Below, piece by piece: positions 45,124 through 53,432 of a stretch of 53,432 nucleotides of DNA (positions are counted from its first letter, which is position 1; every line of letters begins with the position of its first letter). Below the pieces are notes generated by a model. That model was given only the letters and a program-made list of their open reading frames with translations. It did not search any database and was not told the DNA's origin. The stretch is from an uncultured Verrucomicrobiota bacterium (GTDB lineage Bacteria > Verrucomicrobiota > Kiritimatiellia > RFP12 > UBA3636), in the NCBI GenBank assembly GCA_949285835.1, contig CASEAR010000032.1:1-53432 (forward strand), given 5' to 3'. The translations under genes were made by a program, and so were the position numbers.

Positions 45124-48100
45124 ATGAAAGTCATACCACATAAGTTAGCAGTCGCGTTTTTTACATTTTCGCTTGTTCCAGCGTTATTCGGCTTGGATGT
45201 GTCAGTGAAGGAAGCGGAAGCGATCGATGGCGGGATAGTTATCAAATCACAGGATGCAGTCGCATTCGTACCGGTAACTGCCTGTACGTCTGTCGTTGCC
45301 CGTACCTCGTCAGAGATAAAAGTTGACGGAGACTTCTCTGATTGGATTAAAAGCGGAATTAAACCAATTATGCTGGATGGGGAAGAGCATATTACCTGGT
45401 ATGGCGGAGATGGATCCGGGGGGGATCTGTCTGCAGAATTGTTTCTGGGCGCAGATGACGTTTTTTTGTACACGGGAATAAAGGTGAAAGATGGCAAGGC
45501 TCCGGCTCCGCACAGTGTGGAAATAGCCATCGCAGATGCCGACAGTCCATTGATTACGACGTGGCGCGATGTGGGGAAACGCTACGGGATTGATGATCTT
45601 CACGCATCATTTTCTATTGGGGAATCGGGCGTAAATTCATTCCGGTGGATGCATGTGCAGGACCGTATGCAAAGCGATTTTGTTTCGAATGCGTTTGGAA
45701 CAGAGGAGGAACGCCGTGATTTTGTGGCGAATTCTGCTCCGGACGCTAAATTGGCAAAAGTATTTTCTGCGAGTCGTACTGTTACGCAGGAGGGCGGCGG
45801 GACAGAAACTTTCTTCGAATGCGCATTTCCATGGCGTATGCTTCTTCCATATTCTCCGGTTACATACAAGCCTTTGAAGTTCAACATTATTGTAAGAGAC
45901 CGCAATTCGGGAAGCGGAGCTGGTATGCTCGGCTGGATGCCCGGTTTGGCGGGAACGTACAGCGGCGCTCATTTTGCGACATTGGACTTTGAAGTTCCCG
46001 AGCGTAACGGGATTGAGATATTCGCCCAACTCCCGAAGTATCACTATCTTAACACCCGCATGGATGTTGAAGTCTCTGTTTATAATCACGGACCTGCAAT
46101 ATCAGGTATCTTCGAACTTCGTAACGCTTCCGCGGGGGCGACGAATGTTTATGCAAAATTGGAGGCGGACATACCGCACGGGTTATCGAAACAGACTCTC
46201 TCCATGCATTCGGAAGATGCCGGCGTAAGGTTGCTGCATTTGAATGCCACGTTGAAGTACGGCGGCGGGGAAGTGAGTGTACCGGTTAATGTCCCGAGTG
46301 CAAACGGAGCGGTTGAGATACAGCCTGTTCAGGACGTGTTGGAAGCGATTGAACGCGTGGCGGAAAACGCGGCTGTAATGTCAAATCTTTATGAAAGGGC
46401 AATTGCGGCGGGGGTCGACGATGCGTATCCGAGAGCTTATTGGACGCTGCAGCAAATGTTTATACAACGATGCAAACATGATTTGCGCGGTGGAGAATCA
46501 CAGCGAGTTCTAGACAACGCGGCATATCTTTCAAAGATTTTCAAACAACATAAGTCGCATTTGGAGAAGATGATAAACAATCCGAACGCACGTTTCTTCG
46601 TTCCGAAAATATCGTCACCGGAAAGCCTTGTCATAAAGGACGGGTTTTACTTTGAAAAAGACCGGCCTGTTTTTCTGTGGGGCCCATGTCTCTTCTGGTT
46701 TATGCGTAATGACCAGCACTACACATGGGAGCTGGGATTTAATTCGGCATGCCCGGAAATGCCGTCCGGAAAACCAGAACAGCATGCTGAGATAGGCAAA
46801 TACCTTGAAAATTTTTATACCAACGGCGTGTGTGTGAATGTGTCAGTCGGCAATTACGCGTTTGATGATCTTCGCAAGCAGCATCCAGAAACGGCCAACG
46901 TCGATCCAAACAATTTTCTTCCGGTTCTGATCCAGCACCCGCTTGTACGTGAGGAAGTTCGCAATCGCATACACAACGATTTGGAATTTTACAAGGAGTT
47001 TCCAGCTGTGCACAGCTACTGGCTGTGGAATGAGCCGGATTATGTGAATTTTTCGGAGTTTACGAGGCAGGATTTCATCAAATACTTGAAAAACACATAC
47101 GGCAGCATCGACAAGCTGAATGTACGCTGGAGAAGTTCTCTCAAGTCTTTTGACGATGTGCAGTTGCCAAGGGGACTGGATAACGGCAATCATGCTCCCT
47201 GGGTCGACTACAGGCGTTTTCTTGACGACATGCTTTACGACTTCTTTCTGTTTTTGAAAAATTCCGCGAAGGAGGTCGATCCTGCGCGTCCGACACATGT
47301 TAAGTATATGTGCATTTCTGCAGCTTTCTTTAACATGGAGAAGCTGCAGACGATAGGAGAAATTTGCGGGAATGACGGTAATGCAGGGGCAAGAGATTTG
47401 CTTTTTGTAGACTTGTGCCGTTCTATTTATCCAGACAAGCCTGTCGTCAATACGGAAGTGCACATATGGTACAAAGATTACTACTTGGTTTCTCTTGTCC
47501 CGTGGAGACTTGCATTGCATGGCGTTGCGGATGCAAATTGGTGGTGCTGGCACGCAAATCACAGGTTTTCCAACTCAGTGGGGAGCGCGGAGTCAATGCA
47601 TGCATTGAGCATTCCGAGTCTAGATATCCGTCGTCTTTTTTACCCCTATATTTATTCGTTAGTTACAAAAGAGAAGAAAGTGGCTACGCTCTATCAGGAT
47701 GTCATACGCGGCCGCACGGACGATGCGATAAACAGACTTAGATTCCATCTTTCACCGGCACAGCTCGCGCTTGGACTGCAGCCGTTTTACGCAACAGAAA
47801 AGAAAATAGGTGAGGGTATCCTTAACTCTGTTAAATTGCTTGTCGCAACGGAGTCAAAGTATGTCAGGGACACGACATACCGGGAAGTTGTCAATTTTGT
47901 AAAAGGCGGCGGTTGGGTAATTGTTGAGCCGGACAGTTTCCTGTTTGATGAATACGGTTGCAGCCGCGATGCTTCAGAACTTTTCTCGGAAAATGGGCGG
48001 AAAGAATTTATCCCTGGAGTCTCTGCGGTTACTGTCGGCAAAGGGTGCGTACTGCGCATTGGTGATTTGTCGGCTTTAAAACCAAATGAAATGACGGCGA

Positions 48101-48417
48101 ATTCTTTTAGAAAAAAAATGTATCGAGATGTAATATACAGCGCCATGGCGGACTTGAAGATTCTGGATCCAGTACGCTTGAGGCCGTCTGTAAACCAACC
48201 TGAGGCGCTTGATGAGTGGGACATTCGGTCAGCTCCTGTTGGAACAGGACATGTCATCTGCGCATTGCCTCTGGAACGTTGGGAGATGTCGGATCTGAAG
48301 TTGGAAACAGACAGACCGATAAAACGAATTGTTAACCTGATAACAGGAGAAGAGGTCCCTGTGGAACAGTTTAAATTGGAACTTGGTCCCAACCTGTTCT
48401 TTATAGAACTCTTATGA
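45124..48417 (+). CDS. Secreted clan GH-A-like glycoside hydrolase with CBM9-like domain (copy 1)
   Basis: The 1,097-aa protein has a signal peptide (about 1-22) and a CBM9-like or DOMON-like beta domain (about 60-300, with KVDGDFSDW and a WRDVGKRY loop). A linker follows, then a TIM-barrel hydrolase core (about 510-840), a glutamine amidotransferase-like segment as in GH42 enzymes (about 890-960), and a beta C-terminus. The core starts DRPVFLWGPC; its likely acid/base is Glu637 in YWLWNEP and its nucleophile Glu778 in VNTEVH. The fold resembles GH42 and other clan A retaining enzymes, but I cannot name a family or substrate. GGAG precedes the ATG. It has an operator-controlled promoter and a tandem paralogue 58 bases downstream. 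Confidence 0.75.
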   Translation: MKVIPHKLAVAFFTFSLVPALFGLDVSVKEAEAIDGGIVIKSQDAVAFVPVTACTSVVARTSSEIKVDGDFSDWIKSGIKPIMLDGEEHITWYGGDGSGGDLSAELFLGADDVFLYTGIKVKDGKAPAPHSVEIAIADADSPLITTWRDVGKRYGIDDLHASFSIGESGVNSFRWMHVQDRMQSDFVSNAFGTEEERRDFVANSAPDAKLAKVFSASRTVTQEGGGTETFFECAFPWRMLLPYSPVTYKPLKFNIIVRDRNSGSGAGMLGWMPGLAGTYSGAHFATLDFEVPERNGIEIFAQLPKYHYLNTRMDVEVSVYNHGPAISGIFELRNASAGATNVYAKLEADIPHGLSKQTLSMHSEDAGVRLLHLNATLKYGGGEVSVPVNVPSANGAVEIQPVQDVLEAIERVAENAAVMSNLYERAIAAGVDDAYPRAYWTLQQMFIQRCKHDLRGGESQRVLDNAAYLSKIFKQHKSHLEKMINNPNARFFVPKISSPESLVIKDGFYFEKDRPVFLWGPCLFWFMRNDQHYTWELGFNSACPEMPSGKPEQHAEIGKYLENFYTNGVCVNVSVGNYAFDDLRKQHPETANVDPNNFLPVLIQHPLVREEVRNRIHNDLEFYKEFPAVHSYWLWNEPDYVNFSEFTRQDFIKYLKNTYGSIDKLNVRWRSSLKSFDDVQLPRGLDNGNHAPWVDYRRFLDDMLYDFFLFLKNSAKEVDPARPTHVKYMCISAAFFNMEKLQTIGEICGNDGNAGARDLLFVDLCRSIYPDKPVVNTEVHIWYKDYYLVSLVPWRLALHGVADANWWCWHANHRFSNSVGSAESMHALSIPSLDIRRLFYPYIYSLVTKEKKVATLYQDVIRGRTDDAINRLRFHLSPAQLALGLQPFYATEKKIGEGILNSVKLLVATESKYVRDTTYREVVNFVKGGGWVIVEPDSFLFDEYGCSRDASELFSENGRKEFIPGVSAVTVGKGCVLRIGDLSALKPNEMTANSFRKKMYRDVIYSAMADLKILDPVRLRPSVNQPEALDEWDIRSAPVGTGHVICALPLERWEMSDLKLETDRPIKRIVNLITGEEVPVEQFKLELGPNLFFIELL

Positions 48418-48475
48418 CGTCATTGTTGTATACAAAAAGAATAATGGTGATGGCATATTAACCTTGGAGTAGAAA

Positions 48476-51400
48476 ATGAGGTGTACTATGAAAATTGGAT
48501 ACTATCTTGCAAGTGCTTTGGGCATATATATGTCAGTCTTGCAGTCCGCATGTCTGGCGGACATTTCGAATGCAATGGATGGTGCGATATTTATAAAATC
48601 GCAGGAATCCGTTACAGCTGTGCCGATCCGCAAAACTGAACATCACGTAAAGTGGCTGGATAAAGGCATTTCCGTAGATGGGAATCAGTCAGATTGGGAG
48701 AGTGCCGGGGTGCCGGCTGTAGATATTTCTGGCACTGACCATGCAACATGGTTTAAAGGCAGATATGGCGGAGCCGATGATTTTGCTTTAAAATTTTATG
48801 TTGCCCGCGATTATGACAATCTGTATTTTGCGGTCGAACTGAAGGATGATAAAGCTCCTGCAGCCAATCGTGTTGAGGTGGCGTTTACCGAAGCCAATAC
48901 GCCGGTGATTTCAGGATGGCGTGACGTGGGAGAACGTTATCTGGATGATGATCTCCATATTGTCTTTACTGTCGGTTCCAATGGTGTGGTCGGAATGCAT
49001 TTCCCTAAGATACAGGACAGAATGGACAGAGACACGGTTCAAAATTCTTACGGCAGTGAAGCGGAGCGTCGTGCGATTCTTGAACAGGACAGGCAATCTT
49101 CGACATCGTTTGATGTTGTGATTGCCAAAGCGGGTGTTAAGATCGCATCCGATGGCAGTTCTGTTACTTTTATGGAAGCAGCAGTGCCTTGGAAAAGCCT
49201 TTTGCCGTATGATCCTGTAAAAGGCGGTCCATTGGGAATAAATGTTGGGGCATACGATACAGACACAAATGCTTCAGTAACCACGGACGGAGCGCTCGCA
49301 TGGCGCCCTGGTTTGATAGGAACAATCAGCGGCGCCCATTTCCCTGTTCTGGTTTTTGATCCGCCTGCAGCGACAGAAGATTTGATGGCATACGCGCAGG
49401 TCGCCAAGCACCATTATGTTAACAGCATAATTAAAACGGATATCTCGATTTCCAATAATGGAAAAGAGGGAGAGTGCAAGCTTGAACTTTTCGACGTCGT
49501 GGACAAAACTAAACCTCTTGCATCCAAAACTGTGGAATTGAAGAAGGGTTACAATAGTACATCTCTGGAGATAAATTCGGAAGATGTTGGCAAGGGTGTC
49601 GTCAAGCTCATGTTGAAGCTGATCCCTCAAGGCGGAAAAACGGTGGAAATTCCGGTGTTTTCACCAGGCCCCGAGAACTTCATTTCCGTTATATCTGCAC
49701 ACGACATTGAATCCAGAATAGCCGCACTCAGGCAGAAGACTGAGGCGTTGTCAAATCTCTGTGCACGCGTTGAGGCCGCCGGTCTTGATACAACGTATCC
49801 GATAGCCTACAGAACCTTGTTCGAGATGTTTGTAGAACGCAGTCTCCTGGATTTCAAAATTGGAGACTCGGATCGTGTGTTCAGAAATACGGATTACCTT
49901 GACAAGGTTTACGCGCGCGCGACTGAATACATAAATGGAATCTTGCAGGATCCGTCCAAGCAACTTATTCCAGCGCCGGATTTTGACCCGGAAAAACTTA
50001 AGATTTCAGACGGATATTGGCGCGACGGCGACAGACCCGTATTTTTGTGGGGGCCTTGCGTTTTCTGGTACTTGATTAACGACACACCGAAGGTATCTTC
50101 CCTTGGGTTTAATTCCGTATGTCCAGAAGTTAGGACTGGAGAAAAAGAAAGGGAAAAGGCAGATGCTCACATGGAATTCTGGAGGACAAACAACATCCAT
50201 GTGAATGTTGCCGTAAGCGCTCCGGATTTAATGTTGACCGGCGCTGACGTAAAGGCATCCAAATTGCTTCGTGAACATCCGGAGCTGAAAAATATGGACC
50301 CGAATAATTTTATGAGTTTCGTTGTACAGATGCCTGTTGTCAGGACAACAATAGACGAGGAATTCAATAAACACATCGAATTCTGGAAGAGATATAAGGG
50401 TATTAACAGCTACTGGCTATGGAACGAACCCTGGTATACGAACTATTCCGAGACAACTAGACGTGATTTCATAAACGCGATGCGCAGAAAATACTCTGAT
50501 ATTTCGAATTTGAACGCACGTTGGAAAAGTTCTTACAAATCGTTTGATGAGATTCAACTTATAAAGTGGCCCGACCCGAAAAATTATGCTCCTTGGTACG
50601 ATTTTCAAAAATTCAGGGATGATCTTTTGTTTGATTTCTTTGACTTCCTGAATAAGACGTCCAAAAAGTATAATCCGCAGATGCCGACACATACAAAATT
50701 CATGGCGGCATCATTGCACTCGTTCGATATTGAACGACTGCAGAGCATATATGACATCGCAGGACATGACGGATCCCCGGGAGACCGTGATATCATCTTC
50801 CTTGATTTCTGCAAGTCGGTTTATCCGGAAAAACCGCTCTCGGACACAGAAGTGCATTTGTATTATGGAGGAAAAGATGTTCTTGAGAATTCGGTTTGGC
50901 GGCTTGCTCTTCACGGCCTTGCTAATGGAAACTGGTGGTGCTGGCATTCCAACCCAGGATTTTCCGATTCCATCGCTAACGCAATGTCTATGGACGCGCT
51001 CGCGTTTTCAGGGCTTGATATAAACCGTCTTTTTGTTCCCCATTTGATCTCTCTTATCAGACAGGAAAGCCCAATAGCAACACTTTTCCCAGAAGTCGTC
51101 GAGAGAATAAGCGATGTAAAAATGGTGCGTATGCGGTATGAGGCCGGCGTTTCTTTTTACATGCTTGGAATTAATCCTTTTTATGTTACGGCAAAGACAA
51201 TAGAAAATGGCGAATTGAACAAGCATAAGGTTTTGTTCGCGCCAGAGTCCAGGTTTGTGACGGACAAAACGTATAGGGATGTACTAGAATACGTGCGCGG
51301 CGGAGGCATGCTTGTTGTTACGAAAGGAGGGTTTTCAACCAATGAATATGGCGACCGTCGCGATGCTTCAGAATTGGTGCGAGAGGAAGGCGGAGATGAG

Positions 51401-51856
51401 TATTGCGAAGGTGCGCGTATTTATGAGGTTGGAAAGGGTAAAGTAATATGCATAGACGAGGTGGAGTGTCTGCCCGACCCGGTTCCGGATGGGGGAATTT
51501 GCATGCGTGGTTCCCCAACGGAGGAAAATGATATGCGCCGCCGAGTCTATGTGCGTGTGTTGTCTAAGATCATGAGCGATAACGGGTTGAATCGTGAAGT
51601 GCGGCTAATGCCTGCGAAAGGGTGGGAAGATGATGAGGATGCGCTTTACGGATACGACTGGCGTGTGGAACGTGTTGGAGATGCCTACACGATTTGCATC
51701 CTGCCGTACAGCGCTAAGGATGTGAATTCTGTGCGGCTGGAAACATCCCGTCCAATAAAGAGGATTGTCGATCTGATTACAGGAAAGGATGTCCCCATTG
51801 ATAAATTCTCAATAAAGAAAGGGGCAAACCTTTTCAGTATAGAACTTGAAAAATAG
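48476..51856 (+). CDS. Secreted clan GH-A-like glycoside hydrolase with CBM9-like domain (copy 2)
   Basis: The 1,126-aa paralogue of the preceding gene has the same order: signal peptide (about 1-28), CBM9-like domain (SVDGNQSDW, WRDVGERY), linker, hydrolase core starting DRPVFLWGPC, amidotransferase-like segment, and C-terminal beta domain. Catalytic candidates are Glu651 in YWLWNEP and Glu792 in SDTEVH. The C-terminus (SRPIKRIVDLITGKDVP) matches copy 1 closely. Divergence elsewhere suggests different specificity. Two in-frame ATGs exist, 48476 (GGAG upstream) and 48488 (GAGG upstream); I gave the first. It is likely co-transcribed with copy 1 and the beta-helix gene 43 bases on. Confidence 0.75.
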   Translation: MRCTMKIGYYLASALGIYMSVLQSACLADISNAMDGAIFIKSQESVTAVPIRKTEHHVKWLDKGISVDGNQSDWESAGVPAVDISGTDHATWFKGRYGGADDFALKFYVARDYDNLYFAVELKDDKAPAANRVEVAFTEANTPVISGWRDVGERYLDDDLHIVFTVGSNGVVGMHFPKIQDRMDRDTVQNSYGSEAERRAILEQDRQSSTSFDVVIAKAGVKIASDGSSVTFMEAAVPWKSLLPYDPVKGGPLGINVGAYDTDTNASVTTDGALAWRPGLIGTISGAHFPVLVFDPPAATEDLMAYAQVAKHHYVNSIIKTDISISNNGKEGECKLELFDVVDKTKPLASKTVELKKGYNSTSLEINSEDVGKGVVKLMLKLIPQGGKTVEIPVFSPGPENFISVISAHDIESRIAALRQKTEALSNLCARVEAAGLDTTYPIAYRTLFEMFVERSLLDFKIGDSDRVFRNTDYLDKVYARATEYINGILQDPSKQLIPAPDFDPEKLKISDGYWRDGDRPVFLWGPCVFWYLINDTPKVSSLGFNSVCPEVRTGEKEREKADAHMEFWRTNNIHVNVAVSAPDLMLTGADVKASKLLREHPELKNMDPNNFMSFVVQMPVVRTTIDEEFNKHIEFWKRYKGINSYWLWNEPWYTNYSETTRRDFINAMRRKYSDISNLNARWKSSYKSFDEIQLIKWPDPKNYAPWYDFQKFRDDLLFDFFDFLNKTSKKYNPQMPTHTKFMAASLHSFDIERLQSIYDIAGHDGSPGDRDIIFLDFCKSVYPEKPLSDTEVHLYYGGKDVLENSVWRLALHGLANGNWWCWHSNPGFSDSIANAMSMDALAFSGLDINRLFVPHLISLIRQESPIATLFPEVVERISDVKMVRMRYEAGVSFYMLGINPFYVTAKTIENGELNKHKVLFAPESRFVTDKTYRDVLEYVRGGGMLVVTKGGFSTNEYGDRRDASELVREEGGDEYCEGARIYEVGKGKVICIDEVECLPDPVPDGGICMRGSPTEENDMRRRVYVRVLSKIMSDNGLNREVRLMPAKGWEDDEDALYGYDWRVERVGDAYTICILPYSAKDVNSVRLETSRPIKRIVDLITGKDVPIDKFSIKKGANLFSIELEK

Positions 51857-51899
51857 TTTGCGGTATCACGATTGTTTAAGTGCATCGAAAGGGGTAGTC

Positions 51900-53432
51900 A
51901 TGAATGTAACGCGTTTTTGTTTTATCGGTATTGCAGTATTTGCGTTGTGCAAAATGTGTACGTATGGTGCGGTATTCGTCGATAGCAATGCGTCTGGAGC
52001 AGGGAATGGCACTAGTTGGTATGATGCATTCACAAGTCTTTCAGATGCGCTTGAACAATCGGATCCAGGTTCTGAAGTATGGGTTGCGTCCGGAGTTTAT
52101 ACGCCCGGAGATTCGAGGACGGACAGCTTCGTTCTAAAAGACGGTATGACTGTTTTCGGAGGTTTTCTTCCTGGTGCATCGTCTGTCTCTGAACGCAATC
52201 CAAAATTAGCGCCTACAATTTTTTCTGGAGAAATCCAGGGCGACGGGGAACTGGAAAATAATTCTTTTCATGTAGTTACCGGTGCGCCCGGAGCGGAACT
52301 TAACGGAGTCACAGTTGTCGATGGGTGCGCAAATGGCAATTATCCGAACGATAACGGCGGGGGACTTTGGTTATGTGATATTAAAACCTCTGCAATGACT
52401 GTCACAGACGTTACGTTTACAAATAATTTCGCCATAAACGGCGGCGCTTTGTACGTGACAAACAGCGGCTTTACCGCAAAGCAATGTATTTTTGACGGTA
52501 ACAAGGCAGATAAGAAAGGAGGAGCGGCTTTTCTTGTCAGGGTTTGTAATTTAGGCCCAAATACGCCTGATGTAACAATCTGCGACAGTACTTTTCGAGG
52601 AAATTCAGCCGGAGGAGACGCTGGCGGTGTGTATTATCACGCTATACAGAAGCCATCCATTACTTCATCGTTTTTTTTAGACAACATTGCCAATAGAGCC
52701 GGAGCTGTTAAGTTTGACTCATGTCAGTGGTCTTCCACCGACCAATACTGTGTGTCAAATTGTATTTTCGTGGGGAACAAAGGAACAGGGGGGAATGCAG
52801 GTGGTTTGTACTGTTACAACTCTTCAACGTCTACATATGGGTGCGACTTTGTCATGAATGCATCTGGCGTAAATGGCGGCGGTATCTATCTGGAGAGCAC
52901 TTCAAAACTGAAACATAAATGGAACCGCTACATTGGGAACTCCTCAGGTTCACGTTCACGCGGCGGCGGAGTTTATCAGTGCAGAGAAAGTCATTCTTTC
53001 CTCAACTGTTTGTTCGCCGGGAATTTTTCAGGACTGGACGGCGGCGGATATGGAAGGTATACTGCTGATGCTGTAAATTTCACAAACTGTACATTTGTGT
53101 ACAATACATGTGCAAATCTCGGCTCTGCCGCGTCGATTGCCGGCACAAAGCCGGCAACCATCACAAGTTGTATATTCTGGGGTAACGACACTCCCAGGGG
53201 TAAAGTTGTGGACGGCGGGACAACATTTGTGAGCTACTGTGTTTCGCAGGAAGGAATCGGGGAAGAGAACAACATTATTGTGGAGGATCCTCGTTTTGCT
53301 CCATCTAAATCAGGAATATTAACGTCGGTTGGCGAATATAACGGAACAACAGGTACAACCATTCTGACAGATGCGTCTGCAGTCTGGATTCCTGGAGAAT
53401 TTGCTGGAGCATGTCTTAACCCAAATTTGACG
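51900..53432 (+). CDS. Secreted right-handed beta-helix protein, incomplete at window end
   Basis: The open frame runs 511 codons from ATG 51900 (AAAGGGG upstream) to the end of the window. A signal peptide (about 1-23) leads to repeated short turns rich in N, G and T, such as GGGLWL, NGGALYV, GGVYYH, NGGGIYLES and RGGGVYQC, spaced about 20-50 residues. Recurrent phrases such as CIFDGNKA, CIFVGNK and CLFAGNFSG resemble polymorphic outer-membrane (Pmp) and parallel beta-helix proteins. Such proteins act as surface adhesins or as polysaccharide lyases and binding modules. No catalytic signature is visible in this part. It follows the two hydrolases and is probably part of the same locus. Confidence 0.75.
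   Translation, partial: MNVTRFCFIGIAVFALCKMCTYGAVFVDSNASGAGNGTSWYDAFTSLSDALEQSDPGSEVWVASGVYTPGDSRTDSFVLKDGMTVFGGFLPGASSVSERNPKLAPTIFSGEIQGDGELENNSFHVVTGAPGAELNGVTVVDGCANGNYPNDNGGGLWLCDIKTSAMTVTDVTFTNNFAINGGALYVTNSGFTAKQCIFDGNKADKKGGAAFLVRVCNLGPNTPDVTICDSTFRGNSAGGDAGGVYYHAIQKPSITSSFFLDNIANRAGAVKFDSCQWSSTDQYCVSNCIFVGNKGTGGNAGGLYCYNSSTSTYGCDFVMNASGVNGGGIYLESTSKLKHKWNRYIGNSSGSRSRGGGVYQCRESHSFLNCLFAGNFSGLDGGGYGRYTADAVNFTNCTFVYNTCANLGSAASIAGTKPATITSCIFWGNDTPRGKVVDGGTTFVSYCVSQEGIGEENNIIVEDPRFAPSKSGILTSVGEYNGTTGTTILTDASAVWIPGEFAGACLNPNLT

Noticed and set aside
1-53432. CRISPR arrays, rRNA genes, tmRNA, RNase P RNA or prophage modules
   Set aside because: No regularly spaced repeats, no conserved rRNA or RNA cores, and no phage structural or integrase genes were seen.

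Overview
The window looks like a chromosomal segment of a Gram-negative anaerobic glycan degrader from the PVC superphylum (Lentisphaerota/Victivallales or Kiritimatiellae-like). This is an inference from gene content: fucose isomerase and lactaldehyde reductase, two very large secreted clan GH-A-like hydrolases, a beta-helix surface protein, a signal-peptide-bearing putative outer-membrane protein, a Hanks-type kinase, and housekeeping proteins that are not close to the proteobacterial or firmicute forms. No 16S rRNA is present to settle it. Genes are tightly packed, with many ATGA or TGATG start/stop overlaps and good Shine-Dalgarno sequences, which helped fix starts.

Layout. 0.3-8.4 kb (+): purL, a DUF2851 protein, a BatD/DUF4381-like membrane protein, a BatA-like vWA protein and an RluB-type pseudouridine synthase, apparently co-transcribed. 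9-17.2 kb (-): a stand-alone homologue of the MetH reactivation domain, then an operon read right to left of a secreted zinc-ribbon/CxxCxGxG protein, a Ser/Thr kinase, NAD kinase and a heterodimeric ABC exporter. 17.7-23.8 kb (+): a C2H2-like conserved protein, fucI, a ThrRS lacking the TGS domain, and infC, which appears to start at ATC. 23.8-25.2 kb has no intact gene but holds what I read as an internally deleted group II intron. 25.2-31.7 kb (-): fucO, two TIM-barrel sugar isomerases flanking an rfbD-like reductase, then an unusual ABC operon (ATPase, ABC-2 permease, BtuF-like binding protein). tRNA-Leu(CAA) lies at 32.0 kb.

32.5-43.3 kb (+): hisC, hisB, dtd, a GNAT acetyltransferase, a putative outer-membrane protein and a METTL25-like methyltransferase, overlapping or nearly so. 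A 0.7 kb gap follows, then a polyphosphate/glycolysis cluster: Ppx/GppA-HD, ppk, and a phosphofructokinase with a mixed active-site signature.

43.3-45.0 kb is an accessory scar. Two degraded IS30-family copies face each other in inverted orientation and share one truncation junction. Right beside it is a strong promoter with an 18-bp palindrome over the predicted transcription start. This drives two tandem paralogous secreted clan-A-like glycoside hydrolases (about 1,100 aa each) and a beta-helix protein that runs off the end of the window.

Working together: the fucose genes, the isomerases and the secreted hydrolases fit a life on deoxy-sugar-rich polysaccharides such as mucin or algal fucans. 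The most interesting items are the hydrolase locus with its operator, the BtuF/ABC-2 hybrid transporter, the covarying hairpin in the IS30 remnants, the group II intron fossil, and the kinase/zinc-protein operon.
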